Both the position numbers and the translations under genes were made by a program. A DNA stretch of 64,000 nucleotides, taken from the NCBI RefSeq assembly GCF_051465645.1, contig NZ_CP195790.1, positions 1,178,001-1,242,000 of the forward strand, read 5' to 3'. The stretch comes from Planctomicrobium sp051465645 (GTDB taxonomy: Bacteria > Planctomycetota > Planctomycetia > Planctomycetales > Planctomycetaceae). Position 1 is the stretch's first letter. Each line of letters begins with the position of its first letter. Under the pieces are notes generated by a model. It was not told the DNA's origin. It worked only from the letters and a program-made list of their open reading frames with translations, and searched no databases. This document shows positions 10,014 to 18,396 of the stretch, one piece after another.

Positions 10014-11021
10014 ATGCCGGAATTTTCGACGTTACAGCAACTGGACCAGATGATTACCGGGTACTGGGTTTCGCAGGCGATCTACGCTGCAGCCAAGTTC
10101 GGAATCGCAGACCATCTCAAGGATGGTTCCAAGTCTGTCGATGAACTCGCAATCGCAAGTTCGACTCACCCGGACGCCCTGTATCGGTTGCTGCGAGCGC
10201 TCGCAAGTGTGGGGATCTTCGCCGAAGGTGAACCGCGTCACTTTTCGCTGACTCCATTGGCAGATGCTCTTCGCAGTGATGCAGATGGTTCCAAGCGAGC
10301 CTTGGCTTTGATGTCCGGCGATGAGCAGTTTCGGGCGTGGGCGGAGATCGATTACAGCATCCGCACCGGCAAGATGGCCTTCGATAAAGTGTTCGGCCTG
10401 CCGATCTTTGACTACCTGAGTGAGCATCCAGACAAGGCTCGAATCTTCGATGCCGCGATGGTCGGGATTCATGGTCGAGAATCCAGTGCACTCTTGGGCT
10501 CGTACGATCTGTCCGGGATCGGACTCATTGCCGATATCGGCGGCGGCAACGGTTCGCAAATCATCGAGGTTCTCAACGAATTCCCTCAGATGCAGGGGAT
10601 TCTCTTTGATTTGTCACATGTCGTTGAGAATGCTCAAGGAAAAATTCAGGCTGCTGGCCTGCAGGATCGATGCTCGCTCGTCTCTGGCAGCTTCTTTGAA
10701 TCCGTCCCTGAAGGGGCCGATGCTTACATCTTGCGACACATCATCCACGATTGGGATGATGAAAAATGCTTGTCGATTCTGCGAAATTGCCATCGCGCCA
10801 TGTCGTCGAACAGCAGATTGCTGGTTGTCGAAAGCGTCATTCCGACGGGAAACGATCCGTTTCCCGGGAAGTTCCTTGACCTCGTGATGCTGTTGATCCC
10901 AGGCGGAAAAGAACGGACTGCATCGGAATACAGGGAACTCTTCAATCACGCAGGCTTCGAACTCACTCAAATCGTCCCCACTGGTTCGGAAGTCAGCATC
11001 ATTGAAGGCCGAAAAAAGTAG
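10014..11021 (+). CDS. SAM-dependent O-methyltransferase (plant-type family 2)
   Basis: 335-residue methyltransferase of the group that contains hydroxyneurosporene, acetylserotonin and polyketide O-methyltransferases. The N-terminal winged-helix dimerisation domain is recognisable (residues 10-100, with the YRLLRALASVGIF helix). The SAM site is ADIGGGNGSQ (from residue 173), followed by the acidic loop in GILFDLSHVV. The motif YILRHIIHDWDDEKC places a histidine (about 245) where the catalytic base usually sits. The C-terminal TASEYRELFNHAGFE helix is typical. It appears monocistronic; the YheT-like hydrolase 110 bases downstream is in the same direction. The substrate is unknown; no biosynthetic cluster surrounds it. 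Confidence 0.85.
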   Translation: MPEFSTLQQLDQMITGYWVSQAIYAAAKFGIADHLKDGSKSVDELAIASSTHPDALYRLLRALASVGIFAEGEPRHFSLTPLADALRSDADGSKRALALMSGDEQFRAWAEIDYSIRTGKMAFDKVFGLPIFDYLSEHPDKARIFDAAMVGIHGRESSALLGSYDLSGIGLIADIGGGNGSQIIEVLNEFPQMQGILFDLSHVVENAQGKIQAAGLQDRCSLVSGSFFESVPEGADAYILRHIIHDWDDEKCLSILRNCHRAMSSNSRLLVVESVIPTGNDPFPGKFLDLVMLLIPGGKERTASEYRELFNHAGFELTQIVPTGSEVSIIEGRKK

Positions 11022-11134
11022 CCGTTAACATTCTGCAGTTCCGTCTGGTATCACAAGCAGAGAAAATCTACACTCTTGCTGAAATTGTTGGGCAGTTTCA
11101 GACATTGAGCTTTCAAGGATGATGAACGGAGTCC

Positions 11135-12163
11135 ATGTCACCACAAATTTGTTCTGTCAAAAGCCGGTTTGGTGCAGATCATTTCTTACCACCTTGGTTT
11201 CTCCGCAACGGACATGTTCAGACTTTGGTTGGAATGTATGTCTACGCCCCACGATCAAATCGCCAGCCGGTTTATGCAGTCAATTCGACATCCGGACAAG
11301 TCTTGCTGAGCGATGGTGATCAGCTGGTATTTCAGGACGATTGCCCTTTGAACTGGCAGCAGGGTGATCGCGTCGCACTTTTGCTGCACGGTTTGGGCGG
11401 AAGTTCTGCGAGTCCTCAAATGGCGCGTATCGCACGATTGCTCAACATGCAGCAAGTGCGAACATTTCGTCTTGACTGGCGAGGCTGTGGTGCCGGGGCG
11501 AAGCTGGCGCGGTATCCTTATCACAGTGGGCGATCCAGTGACCTGGCGGCAGTCATCGATCAGATCCGGCTCCTCTGCCCCGGTTCACCGATCACATTGA
11601 TCGGATTTTCGCTGGGGGGAAATATCGCTCTGAAACTGCTCGGCGAAAGTCAGGGCTCAATCGAAAGTCTCGATGCCGTTGATCGAGCGATTGCGGTATG
11701 CCCTCCAATCGATCTGCGAACCACTGTCGCCTCGTTCTCGAAGGGGTGGACACGACTGTACGACCGCTATTTCTGCAAGTCCTGCACTCGCGACGTTCGC
11801 CAGCGAAATCGTGTCCGCCCGGATACCATTATTCCGGAAGGCTGGTTTTCGAATCTTCCACAATCCGTGTACGAATTCGACGAGACGTTCACAGCACCCG
11901 TTTGCGGTTTCGAATCCGCCAACGACTACTACACCCGGTCAAGTGCCAATCAGTTCCTCTCCAACATCGCCATCCCAACATTGATCATCGCGGCTCAGGA
12001 TGATCCACTGATCCCGTTTGATCAGTTCAAGGCCGCAGATTATTCCGCAACAACCAGATTGCTCTCGCCCCGTCATGGTGGTCATCTGGGATTCTGCACG
12101 GCAGGCGGACAGACATGGCTGGGCCAGCAGATCGTCAACTGGACGGTTGGTTCAGAAGATTGA
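11135..12163 (+). CDS. YheT-like alpha/beta hydrolase
   Basis: 342-residue alpha/beta hydrolase of the YheT/Eldr (UPF0017) group, predicted cytoplasmic esterase. Visible features: the N-terminal family motif HFLPPWFLRNGHVQT, the oxyanion-loop stretch LLLHGLGGSSASPQM (residues 83-96), DWRGCGAG, the nucleophile elbow GFSLGGN with Ser159, an acid in IIAAQDDPLIP, and the C-terminal RHGGHLGF carrying the catalytic histidine. No signal peptide. ATG 11135 has GGAG a few bases upstream. Neighbours give no hint of substrate. A stem-loop follows about 80 bases after the stop codon. Confidence 0.9.
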   Translation: MSPQICSVKSRFGADHFLPPWFLRNGHVQTLVGMYVYAPRSNRQPVYAVNSTSGQVLLSDGDQLVFQDDCPLNWQQGDRVALLLHGLGGSSASPQMARIARLLNMQQVRTFRLDWRGCGAGAKLARYPYHSGRSSDLAAVIDQIRLLCPGSPITLIGFSLGGNIALKLLGESQGSIESLDAVDRAIAVCPPIDLRTTVASFSKGWTRLYDRYFCKSCTRDVRQRNRVRPDTIIPEGWFSNLPQSVYEFDETFTAPVCGFESANDYYTRSSANQFLSNIAIPTLIIAAQDDPLIPFDQFKAADYSATTRLLSPRHGGHLGFCTAGGQTWLGQQIVNWTVGSED

Positions 12164-12240
12164 TCATCATTCCGATCAGAGTTCGCGCGCAACGGTCTTA
12201 CATGGGACCGAGCAGCGATTATCTCGTCAGGAGAAAGACC

Positions 12241-12275
12241 GAACTCCGGGAAGTGATGCTCCCACCCCGGAGTTC
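12241..12275 (+). terminator. Perfect 10-bp stem-loop downstream of the YheT-like gene
   Basis: GAACTCCGGG at 12241-12250 pairs exactly with CCCGGAGTTC at 12266-12275 across a 15-base loop. It lies about 80 bases after the hydrolase stop and 140 bases before the next start. No T-run follows on either strand, so it is not a classical intrinsic terminator; it may protect the 3' end or act in the leader of the next gene. Confidence 0.4.
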
Positions 12276-12414
12276 ATCACCTCGGTGGTTCGTGGCAAAA
12301 AGTTTCTGGCTTCAAACCTGACAAGGTCGTTCAGATTCGTGATTTTGAATTCTGTCGTTGGTAGACTCTGCGTATTCATTAATGCAGAGTCCGCAGACAG
12401 AATCGGTTTTCACA

Positions 12415-13392
12415 ATGAACTTGACTCGAACTCTTCGAAGCATATTTTGCCTGGTGTTGTTGTGGCAATTGGCCGCGACCGCAGCGCTGATCAACTCCCA
12501 TGCAGACGCCGCCGAGCAACAAAAGTCAGACTCGAAAACGGTGCGGCTGCTGACGATTGGCAACAGCTTCTCGCGCAACGCGACCAAGTATCTCGACAAG
12601 CTGGCAACCGCTGATGGTCATACGCTAATTCACCGCCCCATCATTGTCGGCGGAGCGTCAATGGAGCTGCATGCGACAAAGGCGTTGCAGCATCAGGCGA
12701 ATCCAGAAGCTCCAGAAGGCGAGTACGCCGACCGCTCCAGTCTGCAGCAGCGACTACAGGAAGATCAATGGGACGTTGTGACAATTCAGCAGGCAAGTCG
12801 CCTGAGTTGGGATGAGAACACTTATCGTCCCTATGCGTTTCAATTGCGTGATTTCGTAAAGGCCAACGCACCGCAAGCACGTCTCATGGTTCATCAAACC
12901 TGGGCTTACCGCGTCGACGATCCGTGGTTTGTTTCTCCCGCGAAAGGTTCCAGCAATCCGGTCACTGAAGAAGAAATGCACCAGAAACTCCGCGCTGCAT
13001 ACTTCAAAATTGCAGCGGAACTTGATGCCGGAGTGATCCCCGTAGGGAATGCATTCCACCTTGCCACGCAGGACAAGAAGTGGAGCTATCGACAAGACAA
13101 GAACTTCAATTTTGCTGATGCGAAGTTTCCGAACCTGCCAGACCAGCCCAACTCAATTCACACTGGCTGGCGCTGGACGACTCAGAAGGACGTCAAAGCT
13201 CTCGCCATCGATGGTCATCACGCCAACGCCGCAGGTGAGTATCTCGGTAGCTGCGTCTTTTACGAGGTTCTCTTCGGTGAAGATGTGAGAAAGAACACCT
13301 TCGTTCCTGAAACCCTCGATCCACAGTTCGCTGCATTTCTTCGAGAGACAGCACACCTGTCAGTTGCTGAGCTGAAAACGTCTCAGAAGTAA
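12415..13392 (+). CDS. Secreted SGNH-hydrolase-like protein (DUF4886 type)
   Basis: 325 residues from ATG 12415. An N-terminal signal peptide is clear (basic MNLTRTLR, hydrophobic core SIFCLVLLWQLAATAALI, cleavage near ADAAEQ). The mature protein opens with LLTIGNSFSRNATKYL, the SGNH block I with the presumptive nucleophile serine in GNSFS. Further blocks are VVTIQQASRLSW in the middle and DGHHANAAGEYLGSCVFYEVLFG near the end, supplying the Asp-x-x-His-like pair. This is the layout of the DUF4886 family common in planctomycetes and Bacteroidetes, thought to be carbohydrate esterases or related; the substrate is unknown. The frame extends upstream to 12358, but the signal peptide fixes 12415 as the start. 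Confidence 0.82.
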   Translation: MNLTRTLRSIFCLVLLWQLAATAALINSHADAAEQQKSDSKTVRLLTIGNSFSRNATKYLDKLATADGHTLIHRPIIVGGASMELHATKALQHQANPEAPEGEYADRSSLQQRLQEDQWDVVTIQQASRLSWDENTYRPYAFQLRDFVKANAPQARLMVHQTWAYRVDDPWFVSPAKGSSNPVTEEEMHQKLRAAYFKIAAELDAGVIPVGNAFHLATQDKKWSYRQDKNFNFADAKFPNLPDQPNSIHTGWRWTTQKDVKALAIDGHHANAAGEYLGSCVFYEVLFGEDVRKNTFVPETLDPQFAAFLRETAHLSVAELKTSQK

Positions 13393-13494
13393 AGAAGACG
13401 GGATGGCCCGCTGAATCTCCCCGTCCGCTTGACTCAGAGTCGGAGGCGTCACGGCGGTCTATCGATGTCAATGCCTGGAAGCCTCAAAACATCA

Positions 13495-13523
13495 AGGAAC
13501 GGAAGACACATGCTTCCGTTCCT
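13495..13523. terminator. 11-bp stem-loop between convergent genes
   Basis: AGGAACGGAAG at 13495-13505 pairs perfectly with CTTCCGTTCCT at 13513-13523 with a 7-base loop. It sits between the convergent stops at 13392 (plus) and 13550 (minus), the position of a bidirectional terminator. The minus side is followed by a modest T-rich TTGATGTTTTG; the plus side has no T-run. Confidence 0.55.
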
Positions 13524-13549
13524 GATGGCAACTGCGACGTCGCTGAACA

Positions 13550-15832
13550 TTACTTCTTCTCAAACGTCAGCTTCTCTCCGTTAATAGGCGTGAACTCCAG
13601 AGTCTGGTCGTTTTTGAGAGTAATCGTGCTCAGCATGGTGCCCCCTGAATCAGGTTGCATCACGAGGTTATTCCCACGAACAACGTAAGCACCGGAGACC
13701 GATTGTGGCTTGTCATCTCTGGTGAACTTCCATGTGAACTCATCGTTGTTTCCCAGATGAAGTGAGAATTCTCCGCCCTGATTCTTTGCGGTCCAGTCCC
13801 CATAGAGTTTGTCCATCGCGTAGGCAGGCTTCTCAAGCTCAGGTGCAGGAGACTCTGCGGTCTTGGAAGGTTCGGAAGACGCAGGCGAATACATCTGCAC
13901 CAGTTGAGCGCTGAGATCGTCTTTCGGCTGAAGCTTCACGACTTGCTTCAGCATCTTCACTGCACTCTCTTTGTGTCCCGCTGTCAAATAATGATAGGCC
14001 AGCAGGAATCGGGCATCTGCCGCTTCTGGATTCGCCTGAACCGCTGCTTCCAGTTTTCGGAGCTGAGCCGTGTAGGTATCGGCGTTGGCATACAAACTGA
14101 TCAGCGTTGTCCAGTCCCACCCCGGGCCGGCAGCGAGGACCGCATGGATTGTGGCCGCTGAATCTCGGTATTGCCCGAGCGCAAACAGACACAAACTACG
14201 AAACTCGTTGATCGCCGCATCCTGTGGGGCCGTGACAAGTGCCTGATTCGTCAACGCCAGCGCATCTTGATACTGCTCATTGAAGAACGCCTGTCTGGCC
14301 TGATCAAACTTCGCCTTGAGCGGATCGGAAGCAGCATCTGGTGACAAAGGATTAGCAGATGCCGTGGTCTCTTCAGTGGATTGTGCCTGAGTCTCATAGG
14401 CCGAATCGCCCACGACAGGTTGGGTATAATTGACAACCTGCTGGTTATCCACATAGACCGGGCTATCGCAGTACGGGTTGTAATAGTCCCCGACTCCGAA
14501 GGCCCAGTTGACGGCGTTGATGCCCCACATTGTCGCCCCGAACGCCATTGCGACGGGGTAATTATCCCACAGGTAATCCCAGCGTCCGCTTCCCCAGGTT
14601 GGAGCAAAGCCGTTGTACCAGCCGCCCCAGTTGCGAGACCAGTGTCCTGCTGGACCACAATAGCCTGCGTATCCGAACGCTCCACCTTGACCGATCGCAC
14701 CTCCATGTCCCCAGACACCACCATTCGGGCCGATTCCAGTAGTGTGCCCAAATGCTCCATTGGGACCAATCCCTGTCGAATGTCCCCAATACCCACCGTC
14801 GGCACCATGAATTCCGGTGTGTCCCCAGTATCCATTCGGTCCCCAAAATCCAACGTGATTAATGTCGCCTCCATTTGGGCCGGTCCACTGTTGATGATGC
14901 CAGCCGTCGTTGTTCCAGTTCTGATTCAGATCATCAAATCGGTTGGCAAGATCCTGATGCCGGTCAGGAATCGAACTTGGATTTCCCGGAGTGAACCGAT
15001 CGCCAGCCCCGCCCTGACCAGGGCGATTTGCTGGGAGTTGTTGACCTGAACCACCTTGACCGGGGCGAGTTCCGGGGAAGCGATCACCAGTACCACCCTG
15101 ACCGGGGCGCATCCCGGGGAACTGTTCGCCGGAGCCACCTTGACCGGGGCGGGCACCTGATGGAAATCTTTCTCCACTTCCTCCGGCTCCTGGAAAGGAA
15201 TCAAACGGCAAGCGCGTTCCTGCCCCGCCTGCTCCCGGGCGAGAGGATCCAAGTCCTGGTAACGATGCGGCTCCAGAGCCTCCGCTTCCCGGCGTTGCAG
15301 GACGCTGCGTACCTCCAGAACCGATTTGAGGACGGTTCCCAGGTGACAAATCCGGGCGGGTAATTCCACCGCCGGGCTGAATCTGGGGGCGATTCCCCGC
15401 TTGAATTCCCCCACCACCGCCGGGTCGTGGAGTATGCACGACGTTGGGACGCTGGCCTCCGACGCCACCTCCCCCTCCTCCAAAATTGCCAGACGGTCGG
15501 CTCCCTGAAGGCGGGTTGAAACTCGGACTTTGAGGACGGCTCGAAGGGGAGGGACGATATCCTCCGCCAGAGAATCCCCCACCGCCTGCTCCTCCCCCGC
15601 CTCGATATCCGCCCCCGCTATACCCGCCACCTCCACCGCCTCGGTAACCACCCCCACCTCCACCAAAACTTCCTCCTCCTCCGCCCCCGCCTCGAAATCC
15701 ACCACCGCCGCCACCGCCGCCACCGCCGCCACGACCTCCCCCTCCTCCAAAGCCACGTCCCCAAGCGGGACTGACAAGCAATGCTGCCGTGAGAACACCA
15801 GCCCACCACCGATTCATCAGGAAGCGATTCAT
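13550..15832 (-). CDS. Secreted glycine-rich repeat protein with C-terminal TPR region
   Basis: 760 residues. A signal peptide (MNRFLMNRWWAGVLTAALLVSPAWG) is followed by about 110 residues that are mostly glycine with scattered Arg, Phe, Tyr and Ser. Then comes a Pro/Gly/Arg region with about five tandem PGQGG(S/T/A)G units (roughly residues 215-290). Next is an aromatic Gly/Trp/His segment with repeated GPNG-x-WGH units (about 330-400), then a Trp-rich stretch (WGGWYNGFAPTWGSGRWDYLWDNYP). Residues about 500-650 form TPR-like helices (FDQARQAFFNEQYQDALALTNQAL and following). The final 80 residues look like a small beta domain (YGDWTAKNQGGEFSLHLG). Predicted extracytoplasmic; the Gly-rich part resembles low-complexity adhesive or structural sequences. 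Function unknown. Confidence 0.85.
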   Translation of the reverse strand: MNRFLMNRWWAGVLTAALLVSPAWGRGFGGGGGRGGGGGGGGGGGFRGGGGGGGSFGGGGGGYRGGGGGGYSGGGYRGGGGAGGGGFSGGGYRPSPSSRPQSPSFNPPSGSRPSGNFGGGGGGVGGQRPNVVHTPRPGGGGGIQAGNRPQIQPGGGITRPDLSPGNRPQIGSGGTQRPATPGSGGSGAASLPGLGSSRPGAGGAGTRLPFDSFPGAGGSGERFPSGARPGQGGSGEQFPGMRPGQGGTGDRFPGTRPGQGGSGQQLPANRPGQGGAGDRFTPGNPSSIPDRHQDLANRFDDLNQNWNNDGWHHQQWTGPNGGDINHVGFWGPNGYWGHTGIHGADGGYWGHSTGIGPNGAFGHTTGIGPNGGVWGHGGAIGQGGAFGYAGYCGPAGHWSRNWGGWYNGFAPTWGSGRWDYLWDNYPVAMAFGATMWGINAVNWAFGVGDYYNPYCDSPVYVDNQQVVNYTQPVVGDSAYETQAQSTEETTASANPLSPDAASDPLKAKFDQARQAFFNEQYQDALALTNQALVTAPQDAAINEFRSLCLFALGQYRDSAATIHAVLAAGPGWDWTTLISLYANADTYTAQLRKLEAAVQANPEAADARFLLAYHYLTAGHKESAVKMLKQVVKLQPKDDLSAQLVQMYSPASSEPSKTAESPAPELEKPAYAMDKLYGDWTAKNQGGEFSLHLGNNDEFTWKFTRDDKPQSVSGAYVVRGNNLVMQPDSGGTMLSTITLKNDQTLEFTPINGEKLTFEKK

Positions 15833-15892
15833 GCGACCAGCCTTTTATTCAACAGTTAAGCCCAGATCAGCAATCGGAACCCAAAGCCAGGT

Positions 15893-16834
15893 TCAACGAG
15901 AGGCCTTTTGACTTGGTTCAGAGGATTCACCCGGTGCTGGCGGTTGCCTCACCACTCGATGCACAAAAGTTGGCATGCTCATCCCGGATCGTGTTTGCCG
16001 ATCGCGAGTGATGACCAATCCATCAGCACCATCGTGAAAGTACGTCAGCACTCCAGTGATTCGTGCCCCGGAAGCATCGACTCCGTTTAACTGGACAGAC
16101 CATGTTCCATCCGGCTCAGCGGTCCACCAGCCTTCAGCCGAACCGCCGGTCGAATCGAAGACCCATGAACGAAACTGTTGACGTTCTGCATCCCAGCCGA
16201 TTCGTTGGGTCCCTTTGAGCAAGAGCTCATTTCGATCCAACAGCTGAAATTCACTGATGAGAAAGTTGCCATCTTCAGACCATTTCCATTCCGTCTTTGC
16301 GATCCCCCCGCCGACATCTTCCCGCCAGGCTCCCTCCAGCCACGACAACACTTTCAATCGGTCATGTGGCGTGATCTGCGGGTCTTCCAACTCACGCACA
16401 CTGACCATTAACCATGTTCCATCCGGTTGTTGGACATGGGTGGCCGTATAGCGTCCCTGTAATGATGTCTGTTCCTCTTTATCACGAAACGTTGAAATCC
16501 CCTCTTCGATCACAACCCCCTTAGCGACGGGGCGAATCGAAAGAATGTCAATGTCCACTTCACCGGGAGGATTCATTTCGAACGAAGCCAAAAACTCCGC
16601 CTGAATCGCATCCCGACCATGAAAGACGAGCCCAGAGGAATCGACATACTCAGCTTCGGGAGCGAACAACTTCACAATTGACTCTGCATCACGAGCGTTG
16701 AAAGCCTTCTGGTAGTCAGCCGCTGCTTTCTCGATCGCTGCCTGCAACGCAGCCTTTTCGTCTTCAGCTGCAAATGCGAGGTTTCCGGAAAGAAGCAATC
16801 CACAGATTGCCAATAGAAGCACACGAGCGAGCAT
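15893..16834 (-). CDS. Secreted SnoaL/SgcJ-like (DUF4440) protein
   Basis: 313 residues with a signal peptide (LLLAICGLLLSGNLAFA). Residues about 30-150 are an NTF2-like fold of the SgcJ/EcaC/DUF4440 type: AFNARDAESIVKLFAPEAEYVDSSGLVFHGRDAI, then GRYTATHVQQPDGTWLM. The second half (LSWLEGAWREDVGGGIAKTEWKWSEDGNFLISEF) is a lipocalin-like domain of the kind found in DUF1579-type proteins. No catalytic assignment can be made; such two-domain proteins are frequent in planctomycetes. It lies upstream of and co-directional with the glycine-rich protein gene, 60 bases away, so the two may be co-transcribed. Confidence 0.8.
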   Translation of the reverse strand: MLARVLLLAICGLLLSGNLAFAAEDEKAALQAAIEKAAADYQKAFNARDAESIVKLFAPEAEYVDSSGLVFHGRDAIQAEFLASFEMNPPGEVDIDILSIRPVAKGVVIEEGISTFRDKEEQTSLQGRYTATHVQQPDGTWLMVSVRELEDPQITPHDRLKVLSWLEGAWREDVGGGIAKTEWKWSEDGNFLISEFQLLDRNELLLKGTQRIGWDAERQQFRSWVFDSTGGSAEGWWTAEPDGTWSVQLNGVDASGARITGVLTYFHDGADGLVITRDRQTRSGMSMPTFVHRVVRQPPAPGESSEPSQKASR

Positions 16835-17346
16835 TTTCTGACTCCTGCCAGCAATGAGTTCACAGCACTTCAGCGACGCCGAATCTCCTCAGCATAGTTT
16901 GACACATTCCACAATTCGATAAAAATTCCGAGAATCTTAGTTCGCATTGGAACAGACGAATTATCTGCTTGAAGGACTTGGAATTGAGACTACCACCTGT
17001 CTCGCAGGCGACAGGCCAAGTGCTGCGCAGGCAGAATTTCAGTTGAAATCTCGGTCGTTCATTCGCAAGAAAGAGTCTTACAGTCGATGCCAACTCAGCC
17101 TGATTGAACGCCTGCTGCGGTCCGGATTCGCAAGCTCGAACACCATCGACACGGTCGAGAGAATGCACACATTCAGAAAGGCGCATTAAAGATCGACATC
17201 GTAAGATAAGTTTTCCCCGGCATTGGATTGAAGCCGCTACCGGGGACAAACTTGTTGATGTTCCTAATGAACGATCATTGAGGAGCAAGTGAAAACCAAT
17301 TGCTCTTCGCTGGATTCAGATAACACAGGAGCACGCGAACGGCGGA
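16835..17346. other. Intergenic stretch without a supported gene
   Basis: About 510 bases. A 142-codon open frame on the minus strand (16860..17288) translates to a Ser/Arg/Cys-rich sequence without recognisable motifs and I treat it as chance. No clear hairpin or promoter was recognised. Confidence 0.4.
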
Positions 17347-18396
17347 CTAACTGACTTTTTGAACCTGCTCCAGACGTTGCCGGGAGACAGACAAGCCACT
17401 TCCAGATGCCGTGCTGAAATGGACTTGTCCATTGTGAACCTTCACTCCATCTGCCGGATCGAGCGAAAGCAGCGATGCACCGTCGAGATCTGCGTAGTCA
17501 AGCAGAGGCAAGAGTTGAGCCGCCGCAGAAATTCCGACAGACGATTCAATCATGCATCCCACCATTGTCCGCATGCCGAACTCGCGTGCCTGACGAAGCA
17601 TCCTGACCGCGGGAGTCAATCCCCCGCATTTGACGAGCTTCAAGTTAACTCCGTGAAAGATGCCATGGCATTTCTCGACGTCGTTCTCTGTTCGGCAACT
17701 TTCATCAGCGATGATCGGCAGAGCACTTCGTTGATAGACAGCAAGGAATGCCTCACGAGGACTGTTGGCCGGCAGCGGTTGCTCAATGAACTCCACTCCA
17801 AGGTCAGAAAGTGTCTTTGAGTAGTTGATTGCCTGCTCAGGAGTCCATGCGCAATTGGCATCCACCCGAATGACAGCGTCCGTTTCCTGCCTCAGCCGTT
17901 GAACGATCTCCATGTCATGCGAAGTCCCCAGCTTGATCTTATAGATCGGCCAGTTGGGCTGTTCATGATACTTGCGAATCATCTCTTCGATCGAGTCGAT
18001 TCCCAAAGTGTAGCTCGAACAGGGATACTCCGTTCCATGAATCTCAAGCAACTCACGCGTTGTTTGTCCGGTCACCTTTCCATAAAGATCGTACCCTGCA
18101 CAATCGATTGCAGACAGCGCGAACGTGTCATTGGGAATGAGTGACTGACATAGTTCATAAAGCTCAACAGGTCGAAGAAGAGGCAGGTCAGCCAGGGCCT
18201 GCTCTACTTTCGCCAGCGACGCTTCCAGCGATTCATAAGTATGACGGTAGTAGACGTTACACATCGTCTCACCGAAACCGGTTGCTTCCCCGTCAGTCAG
18301 AGAAACGATGAGCGCAAACTGATGGTGAATTGTCCCTCTGGCAATTGTGAACGGATCTTTGAGCGGCAGGGCAACTCGTTGCCAGAAAAGTCTCAC
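17347..18396 (-). CDS. dgcA: Enolase-superfamily epimerase (dipeptide epimerase / DgcA-like N-acetyl-glutamate racemase)
   Basis: 349-residue member of the muconate-lactonising subgroup of the enolase superfamily. The N-terminal capping domain is followed by the barrel with KxK at residues 153-155 (YKIKLG), metal ligands at about D179 (RVDANCAW), E205 (FIEQPL) and D231 (ADES), and the second lysine strand NLKLVKCGG (251-259), ending with CMIESSVG. This is the signature of L-Ala-D/L-Glu epimerases and of DgcA, which racemises N-acetyl-D-glutamate. GTG 18396 overlaps the stop of the upstream DUF1611 gene (GTGA), indicating translational coupling; that pairing favours the DgcN-DgcA role over murein-dipeptide epimerisation, but both remain possible. 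Cytoplasmic. Confidence 0.87.
   Translation of the reverse strand: MRLFWQRVALPLKDPFTIARGTIHHQFALIVSLTDGEATGFGETMCNVYYRHTYESLEASLAKVEQALADLPLLRPVELYELCQSLIPNDTFALSAIDCAGYDLYGKVTGQTTRELLEIHGTEYPCSSYTLGIDSIEEMIRKYHEQPNWPIYKIKLGTSHDMEIVQRLRQETDAVIRVDANCAWTPEQAINYSKTLSDLGVEFIEQPLPANSPREAFLAVYQRSALPIIADESCRTENDVEKCHGIFHGVNLKLVKCGGLTPAVRMLRQAREFGMRTMVGCMIESSVGISAAAQLLPLLDYADLDGASLLSLDPADGVKVHNGQVHFSTASGSGLSVSRQRLEQVQKVS

Noticed and set aside
12018..12614. 198-codon plus-strand frame crossing from the YheT-like gene into the SGNH-like gene
   Set aside because: It overlaps two well-supported genes in another frame and its translation has no domain pattern.
15500..15740. Short-period DNA repeats in the glycine-rich gene
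   Set aside because: They are codon repeats of the low-complexity protein, not a CRISPR array or tandem-repeat element; no unique spacers.
14926..15798. Long minus-strand and plus-strand frames inside the glycine-rich gene
   Set aside because: They are products of the Gly codon repeat (GGN/GNN runs give open frames in all phases); the frame with a signal peptide, TPR region and natural stop is the gene.
16860..17288. 142-codon minus-strand open frame in the gap upstream of the SnoaL-like gene
   Set aside because: Translation is rich in Arg, Ser and Cys with no motif; no ribosome binding site; interpreted as chance in a 510-base gap.
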